Below are positions 8,026-16,576 of a stretch of DNA of 64,000 bases, piece after piece. The stretch's first letter is position 1, and every line of letters starts with the position of its first letter. The position numbers and the translations under genes were made by a program. The DNA lies in contig NZ_ARQK01000058.1 of assembly GCF_000385215.1 (NCBI RefSeq), forward strand, positions 1 to 64,000, in the 5' to 3' direction. A model generated the notes under the pieces. That model did not search any database. It saw only the letters and a list, made by a program, of their open reading frames with translations, and was not told the origin of the DNA. Source of the DNA: Thioalkalivibrio thiocyanoxidans ARh2. Its GTDB lineage: Bacteria > Pseudomonadota > Gammaproteobacteria > Ectothiorhodospirales > Ectothiorhodospiraceae.

Positions 8026-9035
8026 TCCTCGTCCATGCGACTGCGGGGTGGCGGGGCGCCGAACAGCGCGCCCCCCGGGTTGCGCCGTACATCATCCGAC
8101 AGACTGCGCAGACCCGAGATGGCCCCTTGCAGCTCGTCCAGTGTCTCCAGCAGTTTCGACTCGCTGACATCCATGCCCCGATCGAGCCGTGCGACCATCG
8201 AGTCCATGCGCTCGATCAGTCCTTCGACATCGGCCGCCTCGGCCGTACGGCGAAGCTCCCGTATCGCCTGGCGGGTTTCGGTTGGAAGGGCCTGGGTATC
8301 GGGATGTTCTACGAGCGCCTCCACGGACTGCATCACCCGATCCGCGGTCCGCATCGTCTGTTCCAGTTCCGAGATGAGCTCGTCCGTTCGCCGGTTGAAC
8401 CCCTCGGTATCAAGCGCCGAAACGGTGTCATCCACGGTCACCAGCAAGGTGTTCAGGTTGTCGACGATCGCCTCTATGTCCAGCCCGTCGATCCGCTTGA
8501 GCAGGTTTTCCGCATACTCCATGAACTGCACGGCGATACTCGGGGCCGACGGGATGTAGAGCGAGCGCGGCTGCCAGTCATGCTCCAGCGGCGGGTGTTC
8601 CTCGGGGTCGGAGAAGTCGGCCTCCAGATAGTTCATGCCGGTGATGCCCTGTGCCGCGATACGCACACGCAGGCCGGCCTCCACCAGGTTCTTCAGGATC
8701 TCCGGTTCGAACTCCTGCTCGCGCGCCCCAGCGGCAAAGCGGTCTGGCCAGAGGCGCGCCTGGACCATGACGTAGCGCTTGCGTTCGCGCGGATCGACGT
8801 CCCTCTCGTACTCCACCGAGGTAAAGCCAAGGTGCGTAACCTCGCCGATCGTTACCCCTCGGAACTTCACGGGTGCGCCAACCTCCAGGCCCTGGACAGA
8901 CGCGTCAATGTAGGTTTCGATGGGGATCGATGCGCGGAAGAGATTGCCCGCAGTCATGATCATCAGCGCAACCACCAGCGCCACCAGGCCACCGACGATG
9001 AACAGCCCCAGGCGGAAATGTTGTCGGGCACTCAT
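8022..9035 (-). CDS. MCE-domain (MlaD/PqiB-like) periplasmic lipid-binding protein
   Basis: The protein has 337 residues from the ATG at 9035, which overlaps the ATPase gene by 4 bases. An N-terminal membrane anchor (about 9-32, LGLFIVGGLVALVVALMIM) is followed by one MCE domain (about 40-130) with the typical VQGLEVGAPVKFRGVTIGEV. A long helical region (about 170-310) presumably forms the tunnel or needle part. MCE proteins form hexameric rings that carry phospholipids across the periplasm. With the neighbouring ATPase, permease and lipoprotein this makes a complete Mla-like transporter, though lacking a MlaC-type periplasmic shuttle here. Confidence 0.9.
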   Translation of the reverse strand: MSARQHFRLGLFIVGGLVALVVALMIMTAGNLFRASIPIETYIDASVQGLEVGAPVKFRGVTIGEVTHLGFTSVEYERDVDPRERKRYVMVQARLWPDRFAAGAREQEFEPEILKNLVEAGLRVRIAAQGITGMNYLEADFSDPEEHPPLEHDWQPRSLYIPSAPSIAVQFMEYAENLLKRIDGLDIEAIVDNLNTLLVTVDDTVSALDTEGFNRRTDELISELEQTMRTADRVMQSVEALVEHPDTQALPTETRQAIRELRRTAEAADVEGLIERMDSMVARLDRGMDVSESKLLETLDELQGAISGLRSLSDDVRRNPGGALFGAPPPRSRMDEE

Positions 9036-9811
9036 GTAGATCTCTCTTCGGAGTCGGCCGGATCGGCCCGCTGGAGGAAACGCTGCACCCACGGGTGATC
9101 GGATGTGTCACGCAGAGTCGCCGGGTTCCCTTCGGCAACGATGCCCTTGCTCTCCTTGTCGAGCATAATCACCCGGTCGGCAATCGCAAAAATACTGGCC
9201 AGTTCGTGGCTGACAATCACGATCGTCATGTCCAGGCTGCGCGCCAGGCGCAGGATCAGCCGGTCGAGTCCCGCCGAGGTGATCGGGTCGAGCCCGGCCG
9301 AGGGCTCGTCCAGAAACAATACTTCCGGATCCAGCACCATCGCACGTGCGATCGCCGCGCGCTTCTGCATGCCGCCACTGATCTCCGAGGGCATGAACTC
9401 CGCGAACTCGCCCAGCCCCACCAGCTGCAGGCGGGCCCTGGCGATCTCGTCCATGGCCTCGCGCGGCAGGTCCGTATGGACCTCCAGCGGCAACCTCACG
9501 TTCTCGAGCAGCGTCATGGAGCCGAACAAGGCCCCCATCTGGTACATCACGCCCACCCGGCGGAGGATCGTCTCCCGCGCCTTGCCCTCGGCAGCCGTGA
9601 TGTCCGCCCCGGCAATCCAGATGTTGCCCTCGATCGGCGCGTAGAGCCCGATCATGTGCTTGAGCAGCGTACTCTTGCCGCTCCCGGAGCCCCCCAGAAT
9701 CACGAAGATCTCGCCTCGCCGGACATCGAAGTTGAGGTCCCGCATCAGCACCATGTCACCGAACCCCAGGGTGAGGTCCCGTACCTTGATCACCGGCTCC
9801 ACGCCTGTCAC
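9032..9811 (-). CDS. MlaF-like ATPase of an MCE lipid transporter
   Basis: The 259-residue ABC ATPase has Walker A (LGGSGSGKSTLLKH), signature ISGGMQKRAAIARA and Walker B (VLFLDEPSAGLDP). The GSMTLLENVRLPLE stretch and ISGGMQKR signature are typical of the MlaF/Ttg2A group rather than of nutrient importers. It powers lipid movement through the permease encoded just upstream. Translation begins at GTG 9811, 3 bases after the permease stop; a second GTG three codons on is possible. Confidence 0.9.
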   Translation of the reverse strand: MTGVEPVIKVRDLTLGFGDMVLMRDLNFDVRRGEIFVILGGSGSGKSTLLKHMIGLYAPIEGNIWIAGADITAAEGKARETILRRVGVMYQMGALFGSMTLLENVRLPLEVHTDLPREAMDEIARARLQLVGLGEFAEFMPSEISGGMQKRAAIARAMVLDPEVLFLDEPSAGLDPITSAGLDRLILRLARSLDMTIVIVSHELASIFAIADRVIMLDKESKGIVAEGNPATLRDTSDHPWVQRFLQRADPADSEERST

Positions 9812-9814
9812 CCG

Positions 9815-10963
9815 TCACACTCCCATGTGGTAGAAGAGGACGGCAAACAGGCCGTCGAACACCACGATCAGGACGAGCGATGTGACTACGGCGCTGGTGG
9901 TCGAGACGCCAACGGCCGCCGCACCGCTCGCCGTCTGCAACCCACGCAGACACCCTACGCCCGCGATCAGCAGGCCGAAGATCACGGCCTTGAACAACCC
10001 TGAAAAGAGATCGGACAGGCTGAGCGCCACCGTCACCTGGTTAAAGAACGCAGTCCAGGGGATTCCGAACCCCTGCATGACCACCGCAGCCCCCAGCAGG
10101 CCAATCATGTTCGCGTACAGGGCCAGCAGCGGTGCGACCAGGATGCCGGCCAGCACCTTGGGCAGGACGAGGAAACGCACCGGGTCCAGCCCCATGGTCT
10201 GCAGAGCGTTGACCTCCTCGTTCACCTTCATCGTGCCGATCTCGGCGGCGAACGCAGCTCCGGAGCGCCCGGCCAGCAGGATCGCCATCATCAACGGCCC
10301 CAGCTCGCGGAACAGCGACACGGCCACCAGATTGGCCACAAATATCTCGCCGCCGAACTGGCGCATCGCGATCGCGGACTGGAACGCCAGGATCACGCCC
10401 AGCAGGAAGGCAATCAGGGACACGATGGGCAGCGCCTGGAAGCCAGCCGCCTCGGCGACCCGGAAGGTATCGCCCCACCGAACCTGGCGGGGATGCAACA
10501 GCGCCGAACCCAGGGCCCGCGTCAGTTCGCCAATGAACCCGAACTGCGAATAGGCCGCCTGCCCAACGCGCGACACGGCCTCGAGCGACTGGGCCAGCAG
10601 TCCCCCACGAGTCTCGTGACGCGCCGGCTCTACGGTTTCCAGCTCTCGGTACGGGGTCAGCTGCTCCTCCACCAGGCCCTGGACACCCACCAGCTCCACC
10701 TTGCGCCCCGCTCGCTCGATGTCGCGCTCCAGGGCGTGGAGTAACGCCGCCCCGGCACCATCGCAATACTCGAGGTCACCGACATCCAGCGTCACCGCAG
10801 CCTGCGTACCCTCGGCCAGCTCACGGGCGCGGCGGCGCAGAGGCGACCAGGCCCGCTCCACTGCATGCACGTCCAGCCGACCCGTCAGATGCAGGCGGGC
10901 ATCCGGCGAGGCTGTGGCATCATAGCGAAACGTCTGGCCCGAATCGGCGGCCGGCTTGTCCAT
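9815..10963 (-). CDS. MlaE-like lipid transport permease with N-terminal STAS domain
   Basis: The 382-residue protein joins an N-terminal STAS domain (about 20-110; LHLTGRLDVHAVE and VTLDVGDLEYCDGAGAALL) to an MlaE permease (about 135-382). The permease carries the family motifs RELGPLMMAILLAGRSGAAFAAE and VNALQTMGLDPVRFLV. In E. coli the STAS part is a separate protein, MlaB, that controls MlaF; here it is fused to the permease. First gene of the operon, with an ATG start. Roughly five membrane helices are visible. The direction of lipid movement cannot be told from sequence. Confidence 0.9.
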   Translation of the reverse strand: MDKPAADSGQTFRYDATASPDARLHLTGRLDVHAVERAWSPLRRRARELAEGTQAAVTLDVGDLEYCDGAGAALLHALERDIERAGRKVELVGVQGLVEEQLTPYRELETVEPARHETRGGLLAQSLEAVSRVGQAAYSQFGFIGELTRALGSALLHPRQVRWGDTFRVAEAAGFQALPIVSLIAFLLGVILAFQSAIAMRQFGGEIFVANLVAVSLFRELGPLMMAILLAGRSGAAFAAEIGTMKVNEEVNALQTMGLDPVRFLVLPKVLAGILVAPLLALYANMIGLLGAAVVMQGFGIPWTAFFNQVTVALSLSDLFSGLFKAVIFGLLIAGVGCLRGLQTASGAAAVGVSTTSAVVTSLVLIVVFDGLFAVLFYHMGV

Positions 10964-11102
10964 ACTGTCGCTCGTGGGGCAATTGCGGCCATGGTAGCCG
11001 CAAACTCACCCGGCACGCGAAGCGGGGCTTAAATATCTCCCGCGCATCACGCTGATCGGTCTGCCTCTTTTTCACCCGACACCATCCACCACGAGGAGCC
11101 CA

Positions 11103-12029
11103 ATGCCCGCGGCCAACGAAGCTCTCCACCAGGTCGAAAGCGCACTGAACGACATCCTGCTGGGCAAACCGGATCGGGTCCGGCTGGCGCTGACCTGCCT
11201 GCTGGCCAATGGCCACCTGCTGATCGAGGATCAGCCGGGCGTTGGCAAGACGACGCTCGCACACGCACTGGCCGCGGCGATGAACCTCGACTACCGTCGT
11301 GTACAGTTCACCAGCGACCTGCTTCCCGGTGATGTACTCGGTGTCTCGGTATTCGAGCAGGGTTCCGGCGAGTTCCGCTTTCATCCTGGACCAATCTTTA
11401 CCCAGGTGCTCCTGGCCGACGAGATCAATCGTGCGCCTCCCAAGACCCAGAGCGCCCTGCTCGAGGCAATGGAGGAACGCCAGGCCAGTGTGGAGGGTGC
11501 GACCCGCCCGCTGCCCGAACCGTTCTTCGTGATCGCCACCCAGAACCCCGAAGAGCAGGTCGGTACGCATCCCCTGCCGGAATCGCAAATGGACCGCTTT
11601 CTGATGCGCATCGAGCTGGGCTATCCCGATGCCCGCGCCGAGCGCGCACTGCTCGAACGCGGTGGCGCCGCGCCAGCACCCGTCGCTCATCCCGCCCCGG
11701 ACGCGATCGTGACACCCGAAGACCTTCAGGGCTGGCAATCCCGAATCGCCCAGGTCCACGCCGAACCAGTAGTACTGGACTATCTGCAGGACCTGATCCA
11801 GACAAGCCGCGACCGGGCACGCTTTGTCCACGGGCTTTCGCCACGCGCCGGCCTCGGCCTGCTGCGCGCCGCGCGCGCGTACGCCTTCCTGGACGGGCGT
11901 GACTACGTGACCCCGGACGACCTGGCGGACGTCCTGCCGGCCGTGGCCGGCCATCGGGTCCGAGCCCGCGAGCCGGACACCCCCGCACGCACGGTGGAAC
12001 GGCTGCTGGAATGCGTGCCGGTTCGTTAG
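11103..12029 (+). CDS. MoxR-family AAA+ ATPase
   Basis: MoxR proteins are AAA+ chaperones that mature or activate partner complexes. This 308-residue member has Walker A (GQPGVGKTTLAHAL-like: DQPGVGKTTLAHALA), Walker B (VLLADEINRAPPKTQSALLE), sensor 1 (FFVIATQNPEEQ) and the C-terminal lid with FVHGLSPRAGLGLLRAARA. GAGGAG lies 4 bases before the ATG. Its end overlaps the DUF58 gene by 19 bases. The MoxR-DUF58-transglutaminase triplet is common in proteobacteria and is likely one unit; its substrate remains unknown. Confidence 0.93.
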   Translation: MPAANEALHQVESALNDILLGKPDRVRLALTCLLANGHLLIEDQPGVGKTTLAHALAAAMNLDYRRVQFTSDLLPGDVLGVSVFEQGSGEFRFHPGPIFTQVLLADEINRAPPKTQSALLEAMEERQASVEGATRPLPEPFFVIATQNPEEQVGTHPLPESQMDRFLMRIELGYPDARAERALLERGGAAPAPVAHPAPDAIVTPEDLQGWQSRIAQVHAEPVVLDYLQDLIQTSRDRARFVHGLSPRAGLGLLRAARAYAFLDGRDYVTPDDLADVLPAVAGHRVRAREPDTPARTVERLLECVPVR

Positions 12030-13045
12030 CCCTGCACAAGCGCTTCCGATCGCACGGGCATCGCCTGCGGGAAGGCGTGATCCGCTGGGTCACGCGACGC
12101 CACCGCGACGACGGCTCGGAGGTCACGCTCGGTCGCGACCGCATCTACATCCTGCCGACCCGGGCCGGTTACACCCTGCTGGCGATCCTCGGCGTGATGC
12201 TGCTGGGGGCGATCAACTACTCCAACAACATGGCGTTCCTGCTGACCTTTCTCCTGGTCGGGATCGGCCATAACGCCATCTGGTATACCCATCGCAACCT
12301 GCTCGGGCTCAAGGTTTCGGCGTTGCCCGCAACGCCGACGTTCGCGGGCCAGCCGCTGACGATTTCGCTGCGCCTGGCGGATACGCGGGGCCGCGACCGC
12401 GAGGCCCTGCACCTGCGTATCGGCGGATACACGAGCGAACCGGTTGCGGTCCCCGCCCGCGGACAACAAACGGCCAGCCTGACCCTTCCGGCACTCGGCC
12501 GCGGAATCTACCACCTGCCCCGCCAGCGGCTGGATACCCGATACCCGCTCGGCATCCTGAGTGCCTGGACCTGGCTTGGCCTGAACACCGAGATCCTTGT
12601 GTATCCACAGCCCGTCGACCCGGGCGCCGCCCATGCAGGGCCCGGGGACGAGGCCGACGCCCAGCGGCGTCAGGATGCCTCCACCCCCGATCACATCCGC
12701 CCGTACCGGCCCGGGGACCCGCCCGGCCGGATCCTTTGGAAGGCCCTGGCGCGCACCGGGAAGCTGCACATCCGCGAGACGGTCGCGGGAGGCCGTGACA
12801 CGCTCTGGATCGACTGGTCCGCAATGCCGGCCAGCGACACCGAGACTCGCCTTTCCATGCTCTGCCATCAGATCCTGGCCGCCGAGGCCGAGGGCCGCGC
12901 ATGGGGGCTGCGCCTGCCCGACCAGACGCTCCCGCCCGGGCAGGGCCCGGCACAAAGGGAACGGGGCCTGCGCGCCCTCGCCGAATTCCGCTTCGAGCCG
13001 ATCCCCTTGCCAATCAAGGAATCAACCACGGGAACGAAGAAGTGA
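12011..13045 (+). CDS. DUF58 domain membrane protein
   Basis: The 344-residue protein has two hydrophobic segments near the N-terminus (about 55-100: TLLAILGVMLLGAINYSNN, then FLLTFLLVGIGHNAIW) and a DUF58 region with IRPYRPGDPPGRILWKALAR at about 235. DUF58 proteins have a von Willebrand A-like fold and are regular partners of MoxR ATPases. Start is ATG 12011, inside the moxR end. It ends in a GTGA overlap with the transglutaminase gene, so all three proteins are translationally coupled. Function is not known beyond this association. Confidence 0.88.
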   Translation: MRAGSLALHKRFRSHGHRLREGVIRWVTRRHRDDGSEVTLGRDRIYILPTRAGYTLLAILGVMLLGAINYSNNMAFLLTFLLVGIGHNAIWYTHRNLLGLKVSALPATPTFAGQPLTISLRLADTRGRDREALHLRIGGYTSEPVAVPARGQQTASLTLPALGRGIYHLPRQRLDTRYPLGILSAWTWLGLNTEILVYPQPVDPGAAHAGPGDEADAQRRQDASTPDHIRPYRPGDPPGRILWKALARTGKLHIRETVAGGRDTLWIDWSAMPASDTETRLSMLCHQILAAEAEGRAWGLRLPDQTLPPGQGPAQRERGLRALAEFRFEPIPLPIKESTTGTKK

Positions 13046-15084
13046 ACCGCGCGGGCCGGACCCACTCACCGGAATTACGGGGCCTGGAACTCGCCCTGCT
13101 GGCCCTGCCGGTGGCCGCGCTGCCGCATGCCTGGCACCAGCCACCGTGGGTGACGCTGCTCGTGGCGGCCGCCGTCCTGCTGCGCACCTGGCTCCATCTG
13201 CGTGACCGCAATCCCCCTTCCCTTGGCGTGATGGCCCTTCTGGCCGCGTTCGCGGGGGGACTGACCTTTCTGCAGTACGGGACCCTGTTCGGGCAGGAGG
13301 CAGGCACCGCGCTGCTGCTGGTCATGATGGCCCTCAAACTGCTCGAGACCCGCAACCGGCGGGATATCGTGATTGGGCTTTTCCTCGGCTACTTCGTAGT
13401 TGTCACCACCTATTTCTTCGATCAGTCGCTGCTGATCGCCGCATGGTCCCTGCTGTCGGCCTGGCTGCTCACCGCCGCTCTGATCCAGGTGCATGCCGGG
13501 CGTACCCTCCAGCGGCGGCACCTGGCAAGGCAGTCCGGCTGGATGATCGTCCACGCCCTCCCGTTCATGCTGATCCTGTTCGTCGCCTTCCCGCGCGTAC
13601 AGGGACCACTGTGGGGCGACCCGCAGCGTGACGAAGTGGCCACCACGGCCCTCTCCGGCGAGCTGAATCCCGGCGACATCGCGGAGCTGCTGCAGGACCA
13701 AACCACCGCGATGCGCGTCCAGTTCCACGGCCCCGTGCCTCCACCCCGGGGCCAGTACTGGCGCGCGTTGGTGATGACCGATTTTGACGGCCGCCGCTGG
13801 CAGGCCGAGGGCGGAGAGTCCAGTATCGAGCTGCCCGAGCCCGGCGACCTCGACGAGGTAGTGGCCTACACCGCGACGCTGGAGCCCACCCGTGTGCGTT
13901 ACCTCCCGGTGCTCGACTACCCGGTTTCGCTGCCGGACAACGCCGAGTACCGCGACAATCACCAGGTCGTGCGCGATCGACGCATCGTGAACCGCATCCA
14001 GTACGAGGCTGAGGCCGATCTCGCCCACCCCCCGGGCAGTGACGACGCCCTGAGCCGCACCGCCCGTGAACAGGCCCTCGAGCTACCGCCCAGTGCGGCT
14101 CCCCGGGCCCGTGCCGAGGTCGCCCTCTGGCGGGCCACGCATGGTGACGATGATCGCGCGATCATCCAGGCCGCCCTTGATCGCTTCGCCGCTGCCCCCT
14201 ACCGCTATACGCTCCAGCCCCCCACCCTCGAGGGGGATGCCACCGACGAGTTCCTGTTCGAGACTCAGGCCGGGTACTGCGAGCACTATGCCTCCGCGTT
14301 CGCCGTGCTGATGCGCTCGGCGGGGATCCCGACCCGCGTCGTCACTGGCTACCAGGGAGGTGAATGGATGCAGCGGGGCGAATACCTGCGCCTGCGCAAT
14401 GCCGACGCACACGCCTGGAACGAGGTCTGGCTGGATGGCGAGGGCTGGATTCGTGTCGATCCCACTGCGGCGATTGCGCCGGAGCGTATCGAGGCCGGCA
14501 TCGGCGGCCTGACCGGTGGCGAGGGCGAATCGGTGCCCGATTTCCTGCGCCGCGACGGGCTGGGCTGGATGCAGCAACTCCGGTTCGGCCTGGAAGACTG
14601 GCGCGACTTCGCCCGGTTCCGCTGGGAGAGCTGGGTGCTGGCATTCGATCCCGAGCGCCAGCGTGAACTCTTCGCCCGTTTCGGGCTCGACGCAACGGAC
14701 TGGCGCCACATCGTCACGGCACTGGGTGTCGGCTTTGGCCTGCTGGCGGTCGCGGCCGTGGCCTGGAGCGTTTGGCGCCGTCCTCGCCGCCCCCGCGATG
14801 TAGCCGATCGACTGCTAGTGCGCCTCTCCCGCCGTATCGAACGACAGCACGCGGGGCTTGGCCGGCAAGCGCACGAACCCGTCGTCACCTGGACCCGGCG
14901 GGTCAAGGCCGCACGGCCCGACCTCGCCCCCATCGTCGACACCTTCGCCGAACGCTACAACCAGGCCCGATTCGCTCCCGTCCGGGACGACGACCGGGCC
15001 GAACACCTGACGGCCCTGCGCCGCCTGGCTGCATCCGACCTTCGCAAGCCAGACGCCGACCCGCCCTTGCCGCGGACGAACTAA
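13042..15084 (+). CDS. Membrane transglutaminase-like protein (DUF3488 / transglutaminase core / DUF4129)
   Basis: The 680-residue protein starts at GTG 13042, overlapping the DUF58 stop by 4 bases; the frame stays open further upstream but only as a shadow. Five or six membrane helices fill residues 10-185. An extracytoplasmic transglutaminase/protease core follows (about 390-480) with a complete Cys-His-Asp triad: Cys in QAGYCEHYASAF, His in NADAHAWNEVW and Asp in IRVDPTAA. One more membrane helix (about 555-575) precedes a cytoplasmic C-terminal tail. The enzyme could cleave or cross-link envelope proteins or peptides. The actual substrate is unknown. Confidence 0.9.
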   Translation: MNRAGRTHSPELRGLELALLALPVAALPHAWHQPPWVTLLVAAAVLLRTWLHLRDRNPPSLGVMALLAAFAGGLTFLQYGTLFGQEAGTALLLVMMALKLLETRNRRDIVIGLFLGYFVVVTTYFFDQSLLIAAWSLLSAWLLTAALIQVHAGRTLQRRHLARQSGWMIVHALPFMLILFVAFPRVQGPLWGDPQRDEVATTALSGELNPGDIAELLQDQTTAMRVQFHGPVPPPRGQYWRALVMTDFDGRRWQAEGGESSIELPEPGDLDEVVAYTATLEPTRVRYLPVLDYPVSLPDNAEYRDNHQVVRDRRIVNRIQYEAEADLAHPPGSDDALSRTAREQALELPPSAAPRARAEVALWRATHGDDDRAIIQAALDRFAAAPYRYTLQPPTLEGDATDEFLFETQAGYCEHYASAFAVLMRSAGIPTRVVTGYQGGEWMQRGEYLRLRNADAHAWNEVWLDGEGWIRVDPTAAIAPERIEAGIGGLTGGEGESVPDFLRRDGLGWMQQLRFGLEDWRDFARFRWESWVLAFDPERQRELFARFGLDATDWRHIVTALGVGFGLLAVAAVAWSVWRRPRRPRDVADRLLVRLSRRIERQHAGLGRQAHEPVVTWTRRVKAARPDLAPIVDTFAERYNQARFAPVRDDDRAEHLTALRRLAASDLRKPDADPPLPRTN

Positions 15085-15085
15085 C

Positions 15086-15124
15086 AAAAAAGGCCCGGCC
15101 GGATTCAGTATCCGGTCGGGCCTT
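15086..15124. terminator. Intrinsic terminator between transglutaminase gene and iscR
   Basis: AAGGCCCGGCCGGA (15090-15103) pairs with TCCGGTCGGGCCTT (15111-15124) around a 7-base loop, with one G-T pair. Six A residues at 15086-15091 give a U-run for minus-strand transcripts, so it is a classic terminator for iscR; the same hairpin also ends the plus-strand operon. Confidence 0.85.
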
Positions 15125-15179
15125 CAGGCGTTGCGCAGCGGCACCGGGAGCCCCGGGCCGCTGGGACGTTCGGCCGCTA

Positions 15180-15659
15180 TCAGGCCGCGTCGTTACGGAA
15201 GATGAAGTGGTGCCGCGCGCCGCGTCGCTCGTCCTGACGACGGGCGACCTTCTGCACTTCCGGACGGTTGGCAAACTGCGCCAGCGTAATGCCGTCGAGG
15301 AAGTCGTACAGCTGCTGACTCAGGTCATCCCACAGCTCGTGCGTCAGGCAGCGTTCGCCCTCCTGGCAGTCCTTGTGGCCCTTGCAGCGGGTCACGTCCA
15401 CCGACTCGTCAACTGCCGTAATGATGTTGGCAATACTGATCTGGTCGGCACGCTTGGCCAGGCGGTAACCGCCGCCGGGACCCCGCACGCCTTCCACCAG
15501 GTCGGCCTTGCGCAGTTTTGCAAACAGTTGTTCCAGATAGGACAACGAGATGCCCTGGCACTGCGAGATGTCGGCCAGGGTCACCGGTCCCACCCGATCA
15601 TGGATCGCGAGATCCATCATGGCGGTCACCGCGTAGCGGCCCTTGGTTGAGAGTTTCAT
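15180..15659 (-). CDS. iscR: Iron-sulfur cluster regulator IscR (Rrf2 family)
   Basis: The 159-residue protein begins [18 protein letters not shown], the standard IscR start, so the ATG at 15659 is chosen over an upstream frame extension. It has the Rrf2 winged helix (about 1-80, [15 protein letters not shown] in the wing). The [2Fe-2S] ligands Cys92, Cys98, Cys104 and His107 have exactly the spacing and numbering of E. coli IscR. It senses cluster status and represses cluster-assembly genes. Unusually, no iscS/iscU follows: the next thing downstream is a terminator, so iscR appears to stand alone. Upstream it has its own operator array. Confidence 0.95.
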   Translation of the reverse strand: MKLSTKGRYAVTAMMDLAIHDRVGPVTLADISQCQGISLSYLEQLFAKLRKADLVEGVRGPGGGYRLAKRADQISIANIITAVDESVDVTRCKGHKDCQEGERCLTHELWDDLSQQLYDFLDGITLAQFANRPEVQKVARRQDERRGARHHFIFRNDAA

Positions 15660-15737
15660 GTCTTGATTCCTCCGAGAAACCGTGATCGTGCGTGTCGAGG
15701 TCGACATCCATTCACAGAATCGAATCCGTTCATCTTT

Positions 15738-15814
15738 CCTGACAATAAAGGTCAGGAATAATTCCCTTCTTACCTGACAACCTTTGTCAGGAATAATTCC
15801 CTGATTATATCAGG
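15738..15814 (-). promoter_or_regulatory. iscR promoter with tandem IscR-like operators
   Basis: Two copies of a 29-base unit (15738-15766 and 15773-15801) start 35 bases apart. Each contains CCTGAC-N7-GTCAGG followed by AATAATTCCC. The GAC-N7-GTC core has the same spacing as the E. coli type 1 IscR box. A third imperfect palindrome (15801-15814) reads CCTGATATAATCAG on the minus strand and supplies a TATAAT -10 box, placing the two operators at and just after the likely start site, as expected for autorepression. No clear -35 box is seen. The rest of the 313-base gap up to the L,D-transpeptidase gene shows nothing recognisable. Confidence 0.6.
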
Positions 15815-15972
15815 CGATTGGCCGGAATTCACGCACGCCAAACGCAGGTTATGGTAGGAACCGCGAAACGTTGACGGAGTTCCCCTGAAAAGGGTTCGAA
15901 AATTAGACCGTTCTGAAACTGCGGAGGTGGCGGACCGTATGGGCCGCCCGAGATGACGGGAGTCGACTCGCG

Positions 15973-16566
15973 CTATACGGGGAGAATACGGCCGGTCTCG
16001 TAATCCGGGCCGCTCAGGATGACCACAAGGGTCCCGGTCGGCAAACGCGGGAACAGTTCGATGACTTCGGCGTTACGCATACGCACGCAACCCTCGGAAG
16101 CGGGTTGCCCGATCCGTCCCTCTTCATCGGTGCCGTGGATGTAGATGTAACGCTGGTGGGAATCGATATTGCCTCCACGATTCAGGCCGGGCTCCAGGCC
16201 CTCCAGCCAGAGGATCCGCGAGGTAATGTTGTCGCGGCGGCTACGCTCCCCCTCCCCGGTGAGGATCTCGGCGATCTCGCCGGTATTCGCCCGCGCGCGG
16301 AAGACGGTCCCCGGCGCCACGCCATCGCCAAACCGTTCGGCGATTCGATGCAGCCCCAGCGGCGTCTTGTAGGTGCCATCCTGGTTGCCGATGCCCCGTT
16401 CCGAGGTCGAGACATCGAAGACATCGGTCACCTTGCCATCATCCCAGACGTACAGGCGCTGCTGGTCCACACGCACGACCACCACCGGAAAGCCCTCGCC
16501 GCTTCCCGCCTGTTTCCGTGCCGCCGCGACGACCGGCTCGATCCACTGCAGACTCGGCAATGTCAC
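15973..16566 (-). CDS. L,D-transpeptidase (YkuD) family protein
   Basis: The 197-residue protein has the YkuD catalytic signature: His144 in IYIHGTDEEG and the nucleophile Cys160 in ASEGCVRMRN. Such enzymes form 3-3 crosslinks in peptidoglycan or attach proteins to it. Translation starts at GTG 16566, 10 bases after the purF stop, so it is likely the last gene of the cvpA-purF unit. No signal peptide or anchor is visible at the N-terminus (TLPSLQWIEPVVAAARK), which is odd for an enzyme that should work in the periplasm. Either export is unusual or the substrate is a cytoplasmic precursor or recycled fragment. Confidence 0.88.
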   Translation of the reverse strand: MTLPSLQWIEPVVAAARKQAGSGEGFPVVVVRVDQQRLYVWDDGKVTDVFDVSTSERGIGNQDGTYKTPLGLHRIAERFGDGVAPGTVFRARANTGEIAEILTGEGERSRRDNITSRILWLEGLEPGLNRGGNIDSHQRYIYIHGTDEEGRIGQPASEGCVRMRNAEVIELFPRLPTGTLVVILSGPDYETGRILPV

Positions 16567-16576
16567 TACTCTCTCG

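Noticed and set aside
15880-15920. GGTTCGAAA-like stretch that recalls a tRNA T-loop
   Set aside because: No acceptor, D or anticodon stem can be built around it.
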